Position numbers and translations under genes: made by a program. From positions 42,234 to 106,233 of the forward strand of contig CALWQP010000006.1 of assembly GCA_944383695.1 (NCBI GenBank): a stretch of 64,000 nt of DNA. The letters are read 5' to 3'. Source of the stretch: an uncultured Mediterraneibacter sp. (lineage in GTDB: Bacteria; Bacillota; Clostridia; Lachnospirales; Lachnospiraceae). Of the stretch, positions 40,220-48,890 are shown in pieces (the stretch's first letter is position 1; every line of letters begins with the position of its first letter). The notes under the pieces are model-generated. The model was not told the DNA's origin and made no database searches. It saw nothing but the letters and a program-made list of their open reading frames with translations.

Positions 40220-40534
40220 GTTTTTCCATACCTCCATTACGGTATCCATATCGATATTTTTCTCGATCTGATTTACAATGGATGTGCTGTTCACTGCAGC
40301 CACTCCGGCATTACTCTGATCCATATATACAAAACAGATAAAACACAGGATGCCGATCACAAGGCGGAGATAAAAGCTTCCGCCTGTCTGTTCTTTCTGC
40401 TCTTCTGTACTGTTGTAAAGGTTGTGATAGATCCTGCCGTACCTTGGATGGACGGCAGGAATATCCCGCCGCTCATCATACAGCCGGCGTGTCTGGCGGA
40501 GAAGTTCTCTGCGGCGCGCTTCCGAATCATTCAT
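40214..40534 (-). CDS. Hypothetical protein with one membrane helix
   Basis: The protein of about 106 residues has a basic, Arg-rich N-terminal half (EARRRELLRQTRRLYDERRD), one hydrophobic helix (about 61-76, FYLRLVIGILCFICFVYMD) and a short C-terminal part. I do not recognise a family. The ATG at 40534 follows AAAGGAC; an in-frame ATG 21 bp upstream is an alternative. It converges on the cytidylate-kinase-like gene and is probably monocistronic. Confidence 0.6.
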   Translation of the reverse strand: MNDSEARRRELLRQTRRLYDERRDIPAVHPRYGRIYHNLYNSTEEQKEQTGGSFYLRLVIGILCFICFVYMDQSNAGVAAVNSTSIVNQIEKNIDMDTVMEVWKNL

Positions 40535-40621
40535 GATAGACCGTCCTTTCTGCATGCCGCTGCATTTCTTCCGTTCCCGGATTCCTGTTATCTTACGCAG
40601 TCACAGTATATCCAGCAATAA

Positions 40622-40679
40622 AAAACAGAGGCATAAAGTATTGTCAGTTACAATATCCTATGTCCCTGTTTCCTCTGTT
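40622..40679 (-). terminator. Intrinsic terminator of the his operon
   Basis: AACAGAGG (40624-40631) pairs with CCTCTGTT (40672-40679), with an inner hairpin TATTG...CAATA. On the minus strand a run of five T residues follows the stem. Confidence 0.65.
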
Positions 40680-40723
40680 AGAACCGGACAGTTCCCGCCT
40701 GTTTTCTTCTTATCCCATATCTG

Positions 40724-42007
40724 TTATCTGTCCGCAAGTTCATTTGTGATATCCTCCCAAGTCACGCCCCGCTCCACCATGAGCACCATTGCGTGATAAA
40801 GGAAGTCTGAAATCTCGTATTTAATCTCCTCCGGATTCGGATTTTTCGCCGCGATCACAATCTCTGTCGCCTCTTCTCCCACTTTCTTAAGAATCTTGTC
40901 CAATCCTTTGTCGAAAAGATAGTTTGTATAAGAGCCTTCCTTGGGATTCTGACGCCGGTCTAAGATCGTATTATATACAGTTTCAAATACCTGAAGCGGA
41001 TTTTTCGCATCATGGTCAGAGCCTACGATCGTAGTGTAAAAGCAGGACCGGTTTCCGGTATGGCATGCCGCCCCGACCTGATCGACCTTTGCCAGGATCG
41101 TATCCCTGTCGCAGTCCACGGCAAGCGATCTGACATACTGATAGTGTCCGGAAGTCTCTCCTTTGACCCACTGGCACTGCCTGCTTCGGCTGTAATATGT
41201 CATGCGTCCTGTCTTCACTGTATGCTCAAAGGCTTCCTGATCCATATGTGCCATCATCAGGACTTCATTGGTCTTATAATCCTGCGCAATGACCGGTATC
41301 AGTCCCTGCTCGTTCAGCTTGAACTCGGAAAATTCCATCACACTCTCGAAAGACGTCATCTGAATGCCCGCATCTGCGCAGATTTCTTTAAACTCATTAA
41401 AATCCATGTTCGGGCTGCTGACAAACATACCCGATACTCCTTTCACTCCGTCAGATTTCAGAATACGCAGGATTTCGTTCTGCTCCAGCGTATCTGTGAG
41501 GACGACACAGGGAACATCCGTCACGTTGATGACAGAGTTCAGATCCAGTCTGTGCATGAAAACGATCTCCGTGCTGTACTCCTCGATCAGATGCTGCTGT
41601 TTGAATAATGCATCAAAATCATTCAGCGATACCGCAATCCTTTCTTTTCCGAACCGTTTAGATACTTCTTCGATCAAATCCATGGAAAGTGATTTTGAGA
41701 AGTTCAGGACAGCCCGCTTTGCCCCCGCGTAAAGGAGCTTCTTCACATCCTCTGTTCTCCTGATATTCCCCCCTGCGATCATCGGGATGCTGATCACACG
41801 GTTGATCTTTTTGATCAGATCGATCGATTCGTCATGTTCTTCATCTGTGTTTGAGAGGTCAAACACGATCAACTCATCCGCGCCTCTCTCACTGTATTGT
41901 TTTGCAAGTTCGATGACATCGTCTGACACGACTGTACGGTCATCGAACCACTTTACTGCCTTTCCGCCGTTAATGAATATACACGGGGTCAGTCTTTTAT
42001 AGCTCAT
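40724..42007 (-). CDS. hisIE: HisIE with fused, degenerate HisF-like N-terminal domain
   Basis: The 427-residue protein has three parts. Residues 1 to about 222 form a HisA/HisF-like barrel with IPMIAGGNIRRTEDVKKLLYAGAKRAVLN. Residues about 223-320 form HisI, phosphoribosyl-AMP cyclohydrolase, with GRMTYYSRSRQCQWVKGETSGH and the metal-binding DCDRDT and GAACHTG. Residues about 335-427 form HisE, phosphoribosyl-ATP pyrophosphatase, with KKVGEEATE. HisI and HisE look active (histidine steps 2 and 3). In the barrel, both HisF catalytic aspartates appear lost: CLDV is CIFI, and the second Asp aligns with Asn in AVSLND. Last gene of the his operon. Confidence 0.88.
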   Translation of the reverse strand: MSYKRLTPCIFINGGKAVKWFDDRTVVSDDVIELAKQYSERGADELIVFDLSNTDEEHDESIDLIKKINRVISIPMIAGGNIRRTEDVKKLLYAGAKRAVLNFSKSLSMDLIEEVSKRFGKERIAVSLNDFDALFKQQHLIEEYSTEIVFMHRLDLNSVINVTDVPCVVLTDTLEQNEILRILKSDGVKGVSGMFVSSPNMDFNEFKEICADAGIQMTSFESVMEFSEFKLNEQGLIPVIAQDYKTNEVLMMAHMDQEAFEHTVKTGRMTYYSRSRQCQWVKGETSGHYQYVRSLAVDCDRDTILAKVDQVGAACHTGNRSCFYTTIVGSDHDAKNPLQVFETVYNTILDRRQNPKEGSYTNYLFDKGLDKILKKVGEEATEIVIAAKNPNPEEIKYEISDFLYHAMVLMVERGVTWEDITNELADR

Positions 42008-42044
42008 GTATCTATTCTCCTTTTTTATCCGGTCCTTTCTCTGC

Positions 42045-42069
42045 CTGCTGCTCGGTCAAAATGCAGCAG
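42045..42069 (-). other. Hairpin in the hisB-hisIE gap
   Basis: CTGCTGC (42045-42051) pairs with GCAGCAG (42063-42069) in the 79-bp gap between hisB and hisIE. There is no U-tract; it could affect transcript stability. Confidence 0.35.
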
Positions 42070-42086
42070 CCTGGCTTCCGCGATAC

Positions 42087-42677
42087 TCAGAGCGTTCCCT
42101 TTGTGGACCACACTTCTGTTATACGCGGTTCTATGGATACCGCCATGTCGAGCGCCTTCCCGAACGCCTTGAACATTGCCTCTGCCATGTGATGGTTATT
42201 TCCTGCCTCCAGGATCTTCACATGCAGGTTCATTGCCGCGCTGTATGAAACAGCATAGAAAAATTCGCGCACCATTTCCGTATCCATGGTTCCCAGCCTG
42301 GGCACAGTAAAGTCGCCACTATATTTCAGATACGGACGCCCGGACAGATCCACCGCGCACAGAGCGAGCGTCTCATCCATGGGCAGGACAAAATAACCGT
42401 ATCTCTTTATCCCCGCCTTGCCTCCGAGGGCGTCTGCAATGGCCTGCCCCAGGACGATCCCCACATCCTCTATAGTGTGGTGGCTGTCAACTTCAATATC
42501 GCCATTCACCTGCAGCTCCAGGTCAAAGAGGCCGTGACGGGCAAATCCGTCCAGCATATGATCAAAAAACGGAATCCCTGTATCAATCTTATTACGGCCC
42601 TGCCCATCAAGATTGATCGTGATGTTGATATCAGTTTCCTTTGTCTTTCTTTTACGGTTTCCGATCCGCTGTTCCAT
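42087..42677 (-). CDS. hisB: Imidazoleglycerol-phosphate dehydratase
   Basis: HisB dehydrates imidazole glycerol phosphate to imidazole acetol phosphate in histidine synthesis. The 196-residue monofunctional enzyme has the Mn-binding motifs FFDHMLDGFARHG and DSHHTIEDVGIVLGQA, repeated at the C-terminal half as GNNHHMAEAMFKAFGKAL. The HAD phosphatase domain of the enterobacterial fusion is absent. 12 bp separate it from hisD. Confidence 0.95.
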   Translation of the reverse strand: MEQRIGNRKRKTKETDINITINLDGQGRNKIDTGIPFFDHMLDGFARHGLFDLELQVNGDIEVDSHHTIEDVGIVLGQAIADALGGKAGIKRYGYFVLPMDETLALCAVDLSGRPYLKYSGDFTVPRLGTMDTEMVREFFYAVSYSAAMNLHVKILEAGNNHHMAEAMFKAFGKALDMAVSIEPRITEVWSTKGTL

Positions 42678-42689
42678 CTCATCTACCTC

Positions 42690-44000
42690 CTATTCATCCT
42701 TCCTATCAACTCCATCAAAGCGTACCTTGATAGAATTTGCATGAGCGGTTAATTGCTCTGCCTCAGCAAACTGCTCGATATCTGTGTGGATTTTCTCAAG
42801 TGCGTCACGAGAATAAGATATAATGCTCGACTTTTTGATAAAATCATCAACAGACAGCGGAGAAAAGAATTTTGCCGTGCCGTTGGTCGGCAGCACATGG
42901 TTCGGTCCCGCTAAATAATCCCCGAGAGGCTCGCTGGAGTATTTCCCGATGAAGATGGCGCCTGCGTTCCGGATTTTTGTCATCACCTCAAATGGATTTT
43001 CTGTCATAATCTCCAGATGTTCTGATGCAATCTCATTTGCCGCGTCAATGGCGTCTTCCATGTTGTCTGCCACAAGGATATGTCCGTAATTGTCCAACGA
43101 TTTCTGCATGATTTCTCCTCTGGACAGCTCCCGGATAAAAGTATCCGTCCAATCAGATACCTTTTCTGCAAGCTCCATGCTCGTGGTCACGAGGATCGCG
43201 CTGGCAAGCTCGTCGTGCTCTGCCTGGGAAAGCAGGTCCGCTGCAACATACCTGGGATCCGCCGTCGCATCTGCAAGGACTAGAATCTCGCTTGGTCCTG
43301 CGATAGAATCAATACTGACATGACCGTAAACCGCTTTTTTTGCAAGAGCCACATAAATGTTGCCCGGCCCCACGATCTTATCTACTTTCGGGATGCTCTG
43401 CGTTCCGTACGCCAAAGCCGCTACTGCCTGTGCTCCGCCGGCTTTGTATACTTTATCAGCACCGGCTTCCTTTGCCGCGACAAGAGTTGTAGGAGTCACC
43501 TTCCCGTCTTTTCCGGGAGGCGTCACCATAATGATCTCGTCCACTCCTGCCACCTTTGCGGGCATGATGTTCATAAGGACGGAAGACGGATATGCCGCCT
43601 TTCCTCCCGGCACATAGACTCCCACTCTTGCGAGCGCTGTCACCTTCTGCCCCAGGATCGTACCGTCCGGCCTGCTGTCGAACCAGCTGTACTGCATCTG
43701 TTTCTCATGATAAGAACGGATGTTGGCAAGCGCCTTTCGGATCACTTCGATCAGACCGGAATCTACCGCCTCGTATGCCTCTTTTATCTCATCTTCCGTC
43801 ACAAGGATATTGGACGCATTGATATCCGCGCCGTCAAATTTCTTCGTATATTCGAACAGTGCTTCATCCCCGCGGTCTTTTACCGCGTCAAGGATCACAC
43901 GCACATTTTCTTCATATTTTTCGTAACTGCCGGGGCTGCGTTTTAACAGGTCCTCCAGCAGGTTTTTCTTCGTATTCTGGTCAAGTTTCTCAATTCGCAT
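42690..44000 (-). CDS. hisD: Histidinol dehydrogenase
   Basis: HisD oxidises histidinol to histidine in two NAD-dependent steps. The 436-residue zinc enzyme has the signature region around DSIAGPSEILVLAD, LLSQAEHDELASA and the C-terminal GPNHVLPTNGTAKF with its catalytic and Zn-binding His residues. Length is normal. It is 14 bp after hisG in the operon. Confidence 0.96.
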   Translation of the reverse strand: MRIEKLDQNTKKNLLEDLLKRSPGSYEKYEENVRVILDAVKDRGDEALFEYTKKFDGADINASNILVTEDEIKEAYEAVDSGLIEVIRKALANIRSYHEKQMQYSWFDSRPDGTILGQKVTALARVGVYVPGGKAAYPSSVLMNIMPAKVAGVDEIIMVTPPGKDGKVTPTTLVAAKEAGADKVYKAGGAQAVAALAYGTQSIPKVDKIVGPGNIYVALAKKAVYGHVSIDSIAGPSEILVLADATADPRYVAADLLSQAEHDELASAILVTTSMELAEKVSDWTDTFIRELSRGEIMQKSLDNYGHILVADNMEDAIDAANEIASEHLEIMTENPFEVMTKIRNAGAIFIGKYSSEPLGDYLAGPNHVLPTNGTAKFFSPLSVDDFIKKSSIISYSRDALEKIHTDIEQFAEAEQLTAHANSIKVRFDGVDRKDE

Positions 44001-44014
44001 AATTTCCTCCTGCC

Positions 44015-44659
44015 TTACTCTTCCCTGAGCAAAGTCCGTAAATCTGTGATCAGTTTTTTGATCCGGTCATTCTCCATACGCATGCTCACCGGATTGACGA
44101 TCATGCGGGCGGAAAGAGGACACACTTCCTCAAGGACCACAAGGCCGTTTTCCTTCAGAGTAGACCCTGTCTCAACGATGTCAACGATCACTTCTGACAA
44201 ACCGACGATCGGAGCAAGCTCAATGGACCCATTCATCTTGATGATCTCCACGGTCTGATGCTTCTTGTTGTAAAAATAATCCTTTGCGATCTTCGGATAT
44301 TTGGTAGCAACACGGATCAGTTCCCGATGCTGCAAAAGTTCTGAGGCATCCTCATATCCGCAGACGCACATCCGGCATTTTCCGAAGCCAAGGTCAAGCA
44401 CTTCGTGTACTTTTCTTCCTTCTTCTATGATCGTATCTTTTCCGACGACTCCGATATCCGCTGCCCCATACTCCACATAGGTAGGGACATCCGGTCCCTT
44501 TGCGAGGAAGAATTTCAGTTTCAGTTCCTCGTTCGTAAAGATCAGTTTTCTGGAATCTTTCTCTTTCATCTCCTCACAGGTGATGCCCAGTTTTTCCAGC
44601 ATATCCAGCGTTTTACTGGCCAGGCGCCCCTTTGTGAGGGCAAATGTCAAATATCTCAT
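44015..44659 (-). CDS. hisG: ATP phosphoribosyltransferase, short form catalytic subunit
   Basis: HisG joins ATP to PRPP in the first step of histidine biosynthesis. At 214 residues this is the short form, lacking the C-terminal regulatory domain, so it needs HisZ, encoded immediately upstream. LTFALTKGRLASKTLDML, the FFLAKGPDVPTYVEYGAADIGVVGKDTI region and DIVETGSTLKENGL (PRPP-binding loop) are clear. 13 bp separate it from hisZ. Confidence 0.95.
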   Translation of the reverse strand: MRYLTFALTKGRLASKTLDMLEKLGITCEEMKEKDSRKLIFTNEELKLKFFLAKGPDVPTYVEYGAADIGVVGKDTIIEEGRKVHEVLDLGFGKCRMCVCGYEDASELLQHRELIRVATKYPKIAKDYFYNKKHQTVEIIKMNGSIELAPIVGLSEVIVDIVETGSTLKENGLVVLEEVCPLSARMIVNPVSMRMENDRIKKLITDLRTLLREE

Positions 44660-44672
44660 AAATGCTGCTCCT

Positions 44673-45923
44673 TTAATCCATGCCCGGCATATTTACCAGC
44701 TTTTCATCCCCTGTCCGCAGGTTCACCATCTCGATCTTCAGGTCATCTCTCAGATAAAGCATGGCTGCAGCAGAGGTGCGTTTCGCGTATTTCTCGTATA
44801 CGTCCCTTTCTTCCTCCGGCTCTCTTTTTATCAGTTCGATGTTGCGTCCTTTTTTGCGGAAGCTGCACGCAAGAGCAACCGCCTGCTCTTCTGTAGCTTC
44901 TGTATAAACGACCAGATTGCGGTGGATCGTCTCCACAGGAATCTTCTGTCTTCCGAGGGCGCCCATAAGTTCATCCAGAAGGATCGCAAAACCAATAGAC
45001 GGAGTATCTTTTCCGAATTTTTCCAGAAGATGGTCGTAACGCCCGCCCCTGACGACAGCGTCACCTGTGCCGAACGTATAAGCGCGGAAAATGATCCCTG
45101 TATAATATCCATAGTTTCCGATCATGCTCAAGTCAAAAGTGATATGGTCATCCGAACCGTACAGTTTCAGCAGACGGTATATCTGCTGCAGCCGGGTGAC
45201 GGCCAGTTTTGCATTCAGATCAGGCGCGGCGCCCATCGCCTGCTCCAGCACCTCCGCTCCTCCGGTCAGTTCCGGCAGGAGACGGAATGCCGCCCTCACA
45301 CTTTCCTTTACATTGTGGGCATCCAGTATTTCTTCCACTCCGAAGAAATTCCTGTTCATGATAAGGGTGCGTATCTCCCTGTGCTCATCTTCCTTCAGCC
45401 CGGCAGCTTTCAGCAGGCTCTGGATAAAATCAACATGTCCCAGGCTGACCTGAAATTCCTTCAGGCCAATCTGCTTGAGACTGTCCACGACCATGGCCAG
45501 CATCTCGGCGTCTGCTTCCACCGAGTCCAGACCGATCAGCTCCGCGCCAAGCTGGGTGTTCTCCTTTAGGCGTCCCTGATAGCTGTAATGGTTGATAAAC
45601 GTATTTCCCGCATAACAGAGACGGATCGGCATATCCTCTGATTCAAACAGAGTCGCCGCAGCCCTTGCCACTGACGGAGTGATATCCGGACGCAGCGCCA
45701 GGATATTGCCCTCCCGGTCAAAAAATTTATAAAGCTCCTGTGTAGAAGTCGATCCGATTTCCTTGCGGAAGACCTCGTAATATTCAAATGTCGGAGTCTG
45801 TATATCCTGATATCCGTACAGATGCAGTACCTTGCCAAGCTTTCTCTGAAGTGCGAGTTTGCTCTCACATTCTTTATTGTAGATATCCCGGACTCCCTCC
45901 GGGGTATGAAGTTTCTGTTCCAT
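44673..45923 (-). CDS. hisZ: ATP phosphoribosyltransferase regulatory subunit HisZ
   Basis: HisZ is a histidyl-tRNA-synthetase paralogue that forms a complex with short HisG and mediates histidine feedback. The 416-residue protein has class II synthetase motif 1- and 2-like regions (PTFEYYEVF; LRPDITPSVARA) and the VVRGGRYDHLLEKFG loop, but no anticodon-binding domain in canonical form. It is the first gene of the operon, 74 bp from recU, with a consensus promoter and a palindromic operator upstream. Confidence 0.92.
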   Translation of the reverse strand: MEQKLHTPEGVRDIYNKECESKLALQRKLGKVLHLYGYQDIQTPTFEYYEVFRKEIGSTSTQELYKFFDREGNILALRPDITPSVARAAATLFESEDMPIRLCYAGNTFINHYSYQGRLKENTQLGAELIGLDSVEADAEMLAMVVDSLKQIGLKEFQVSLGHVDFIQSLLKAAGLKEDEHREIRTLIMNRNFFGVEEILDAHNVKESVRAAFRLLPELTGGAEVLEQAMGAAPDLNAKLAVTRLQQIYRLLKLYGSDDHITFDLSMIGNYGYYTGIIFRAYTFGTGDAVVRGGRYDHLLEKFGKDTPSIGFAILLDELMGALGRQKIPVETIHRNLVVYTEATEEQAVALACSFRKKGRNIELIKREPEEERDVYEKYAKRTSAAAMLYLRDDLKIEMVNLRTGDEKLVNMPGMD

Positions 45924-45940
45924 ATAGCGCCCCTTTCACT

Positions 45941-45960
45941 TTATCGTGCTAACACGTTAA
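45941..45960. promoter_or_regulatory. Palindromic operator-like site in the his leader
   Basis: TTATCGTG-CTAA-CACGTTAA is a near-perfect inverted repeat (7 of 8 bp) covering about +6 to +26 of the predicted his transcript. No T-box fits in the 74-bp leader, so repressor control is likely. I do not identify the regulator. Confidence 0.55.
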
Positions 45961-45972
45961 AACACCCTTGTA

Positions 45973-46001
45973 ATTATATGGATTTTCCGCACGTCTGTCA
46001 A
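45973..46001 (-). promoter_or_regulatory. Consensus sigma-A promoter of the his operon
   Basis: On the minus strand a perfect TTGACA (46001-45996), a 17-bp spacer and a perfect TATAAT (45978-45973). The -35 overlaps the recU stop codon. Confidence 0.85.
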
Positions 46002-46531
46002 TCCCTGAGGTCCAGGTCTTTCTGGATATAATCAAGGTACGGTACAAAATATCCGTTTTTAAGCTGCATGAACCATCCCGGTTCCAGTTCCTCATAGCGG
46101 AAGCTCTTCCGGCCCCCCTGCAGGCTGCGGTCCCAGAATTTCTTTATCTGCCGGTATCTCATATAATACAGTTCCTCTCTCTCTGTATAGTAGATGAGCA
46201 GAAATGCGATTCCTCCCTGCCGTTCAAATTTTCCCATAAAATCAAGCTGGTGGTCATGCACGTTTTGAAGCGGGAATGTATCTGCGCGGCACTCTTTTGC
46301 ATCAAAGCAGACCGGAATCCCCTGTACCGCTCCGATATAGTCCACTGTACTGATCTTGTCAAAATAAGCCAGTGTGATGTGCCTGCTTTCCTGGTCGATC
46401 TTCACCGGAGTGATGGGCGTCGGTATCTTCTGCACCAGTGCAAGCCCGAGTTCCCCATATCTCTCGTTTGTGTGATTAATAAACTCTTCCAATGTAGAGC
46501 CTCTTAAGCCGCGTGAACTCCATGTCGCCAT
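45998..46531 (-). CDS. recU: Holliday junction resolvase RecU
   Basis: RecU cuts Holliday junctions during recombinational repair in Gram-positive bacteria. The 177-residue protein carries the nuclease motifs around SRGLRGSTLEEFIN, KISTVDYIG and the active-site FDAKEC, followed by HDHQLDFMGKFERQGGIAFLLI. Length is slightly shorter than Bacillus RecU. The start ATG is 1 bp after the upstream pseudouridine synthase gene, so it is the last gene of a long operon. It is not next to a ponA-like PBP gene as in Bacillus. Confidence 0.92.
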   Translation of the reverse strand: MATWSSRGLRGSTLEEFINHTNERYGELGLALVQKIPTPITPVKIDQESRHITLAYFDKISTVDYIGAVQGIPVCFDAKECRADTFPLQNVHDHQLDFMGKFERQGGIAFLLIYYTEREELYYMRYRQIKKFWDRSLQGGRKSFRYEELEPGWFMQLKNGYFVPYLDYIQKDLDLRD

Positions 46532-46532
46532 T

Positions 46533-47522
46533 TTACATTACCCCCTTATCCTCACAGATTTCCTGGAAAATCCGGGGAATCGGAGCTGTGATTTCTTTCC
46601 CCGAAAGACCGGACAGCGCGCCGCCGCACCGAGGAATACAGAGTCTGGCGGAATGAAGGAGCTGGCTGGAAAGCCCGTATTCTTTTTTCAGTTCCTCATT
46701 GAAAGCCCTGTCCCCATACTTGTAATCTCCGGCGATAGGATGTCCTTCTGACGCGAGATGAGCCCGGATCTGATGTGTCTTCCCTGTGATCAGATGAACT
46801 TCAAGGAGTGTCACTCTTTTTCCGGATGAGACAGGACGGTATTCTGTTTCAATGGGAGACTCTTCTTTCGTTCTCTCTTTTTCAACACATACTGTGTTTC
46901 TCCGCCGGTCTTTTGTCAGATATCCCTTGATCCGATATCCTTCTTTTACCGTTCCTTTTACGAGACAGAGATAGTATTTTTTCAGACTGCGCTCCCGGAA
47001 CATAGCGCTGAGCTCCTGAAGTGCCGCAAGTGTCTTTCCCGCCGCCACGATCCCGCTTGTGTTCCGGTCCAGCCGGTTGCACACAGAAGGACGGAAGGTA
47101 CGCAGTTCTTCTTCTGTGATCTGTCCGCTCTCCAGAAGATAGGCAATGAGATGTTCCACAAGAGATACATCGCCCGGAGCGGCTTTCTGAGAGAGCATGC
47201 CCACAGGCTTGTCTATAAAAATTGTATGCTCATCCTCATATAATATGTCAAGTTTTGTTCCCTGCCCCTGAGTCCCCGCCAGATAGCCATCCGATGTCCG
47301 GGACCGGGAAAATTTACTGACTGTTTCGTCTGAGAGGAAGAGTTTCACAGTATCCCCTGGGGAAAGTATCTCATTTCCGGATGCTTTTTTCCCATTCAGT
47401 GTAATATTCTTTTTTCTAAGCATCTTATACAGGAAACTCTTCGGCGCCTGGTCCATATATTTCCCCAGGAATTTATCCAGCCGCTGTCCCGCCTCGTTTG
47501 AGCCGATGCACAGTTCTTTCAT
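46533..47522 (-). CDS. RluA-family pseudouridine synthase
   Basis: This is a pseudouridine synthase with an N-terminal S4 domain (about 8-65) and an RluA-type catalytic domain. The 329-residue protein has CNRLDRNTSGIVAAGK with the catalytic Asp and GKTHQIRAHLASEGHPIAGD. The His that usually precedes the motif II Arg is Asn here. Target RNA and position unknown. It is 13 bp after the membrane-protein gene in the rsmF-recU operon. Confidence 0.88.
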   Translation of the reverse strand: MKELCIGSNEAGQRLDKFLGKYMDQAPKSFLYKMLRKKNITLNGKKASGNEILSPGDTVKLFLSDETVSKFSRSRTSDGYLAGTQGQGTKLDILYEDEHTIFIDKPVGMLSQKAAPGDVSLVEHLIAYLLESGQITEEELRTFRPSVCNRLDRNTSGIVAAGKTLAALQELSAMFRERSLKKYYLCLVKGTVKEGYRIKGYLTKDRRRNTVCVEKERTKEESPIETEYRPVSSGKRVTLLEVHLITGKTHQIRAHLASEGHPIAGDYKYGDRAFNEELKKEYGLSSQLLHSARLCIPRCGGALSGLSGKEITAPIPRIFQEICEDKGVM

Positions 47523-47535
47523 ATCCAGCCTCTTT

Positions 47536-48114
47536 CTACATGGAAATATTGAGAATGATCCCCCGGATCGCCTCTTCTCTTTCCCTTGCGTCCTCTTTTT
47601 CTACTGCAGCGATATTGTCGAGCCCTTCTGCCCTTGTGATAAACGGTTTATATTCATTCAGCACACGGACGGCAAGTCCTGTATACTGATTTTGTTTCAG
47701 TATTGTCTGGATATGGTCAGAGACCATTTTCAGGTCCACTTTTTTATAGTGTGTGTAGCCAAAGATATTGTTGCCGGAGATGACGATGCAGTCTACAGGC
47801 ATGATCTTCTCCTCGCTTGTGATCACCATGTCATAGCATACGGTGAGATGGGTTGTCTTGCCCGCGATATCCTCTGCTCTCTCATGCTCGATGGATCCAT
47901 ATGGGAATCTTGCGATCACTCCCACTAGCGCTTTTCCCGCGGGAAGACATCCCAGGACCGCGATCACAGTGAGCAGGTTCAGCCTTGTCCCGGTCTGAAA
48001 ATATCCGAGAAAAAACACAGCGGCAACGATACCGAAATAGATGACGGTCCTTATGATCTCCACTTTTTTCTTATAATCCAGATAACCTGGAGCCCCTTTT
48101 TGCACTTTTTTCAT
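47536..48114 (-). CDS. Conserved membrane protein of unknown function
   Basis: The 192-residue protein has two hydrophobic helices near the N-terminus (about 23-41 and 46-66), then a cytoplasmic or extracytoplasmic part with TVCYDMVITSEEKIMPVDCIVISGNNIFGYTHY and a basic/acidic C-terminus (EDAREREEAIRGI). I do not recognise a characterised family. It overlaps the SDR gene by 4 bp and lies in the rsmF-recU operon, so its expression follows RNA-modification genes. Confidence 0.7.
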   Translation of the reverse strand: MKKVQKGAPGYLDYKKKVEIIRTVIYFGIVAAVFFLGYFQTGTRLNLLTVIAVLGCLPAGKALVGVIARFPYGSIEHERAEDIAGKTTHLTVCYDMVITSEEKIMPVDCIVISGNNIFGYTHYKKVDLKMVSDHIQTILKQNQYTGLAVRVLNEYKPFITRAEGLDNIAAVEKEDAREREEAIRGIILNISM

Positions 48115-48890
48115 TTTGTAAATAACTCCTCCGCCTTAAGTATGAGACTGTGGGGTATAAACTTTGCCCCCAGCCGCGCCGCCTTCATTCCCGCCCCATA
48201 TACAGAGACAGAGCGTTTTTTTCTGCTGTCGGAAAGCGCTTTGCGAACGACTCCGGGCGCGCTGGCAAGAGTCAGCTTTTTCAGCGGGTTGGTAAGTTCT
48301 CCGCTTACAGAAAAGAACTCCGTATCAACAGGTCCCGGGCACACGGCAGTTACATAAATCCCGCAGCTTTTCAGTTCTGATCCCAAAGCCCTGGAAAAAC
48401 TGAGAACATATGCTTTCGTCGCGGCGTACACGGCAAATCCATTCTGAGGGCAGAATGCCGCGGCGGATGCCAGGTTGATGATACGGCCGCCCTTTCCCAT
48501 CCAGGGAATCGTCATCTGTGTCATTCGCGTAAGGGCGCGGCAGTTCAGATCCACCATATCCGTCTGGAGCTTTTTCCCTTCTCCGGCGATATTTATAAAG
48601 CTGCCGCTTTTTCCGAATCCGGCTGAATTGACGAGCATCCTCACATCTGGACAGAGATCTTTTAGGGATCGGTGGTATTCTTTGTAAACCTGTTTTTTCA
48701 GCAAGTCCCCTTCAAAAATCCTCACAGGCACACGGCTTTCTTTTTTCAGCGCCTCCAGCCGCTCCGCTCTTCTGGCGATCACCCAGATCTCGTCCAGGTC
48801 CTTATAAAAATATCCCAACTGACGCACAAACTCTCTTCCGATTCCCGAGGAAGCGCCAGTCACTACTGCTGTACGCATCTGCAACCTCAT
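48111..48890 (-). CDS. Short-chain dehydrogenase/reductase family protein
   Basis: The 259-residue Rossmann-fold protein has TGASSGIGREF (cofactor loop), NSAGFG, a Ser about 13 residues before the YAATK catalytic motif, and PGPVDTEF. NAD or NADP dependence is not determined. Substrate unknown. The ATG at 48890 overlaps the ygiQ stop as ATGA, but has only a weak ribosome-binding site; an in-frame ATG at 48878 with AGG at 6 nt is a reasonable alternative. It lies inside the rsmF-recU operon. Confidence 0.87.
   Translation of the reverse strand: MRLQMRTAVVTGASSGIGREFVRQLGYFYKDLDEIWVIARRAERLEALKKESRVPVRIFEGDLLKKQVYKEYHRSLKDLCPDVRMLVNSAGFGKSGSFINIAGEGKKLQTDMVDLNCRALTRMTQMTIPWMGKGGRIINLASAAAFCPQNGFAVYAATKAYVLSFSRALGSELKSCGIYVTAVCPGPVDTEFFSVSGELTNPLKKLTLASAPGVVRKALSDSRKKRSVSVYGAGMKAARLGAKFIPHSLILKAEELFTK

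Noticed and set aside
40214..40534. Possible toxin or antitoxin
   Set aside because: Small and convergent to another gene, but no toxin-antitoxin pairing, overlap or family motif was recognised.
45924..45997. T-box leader for the his operon
   Set aside because: The 74-bp gap is too short and has no specifier stem or TGG-containing antiterminator bulge.
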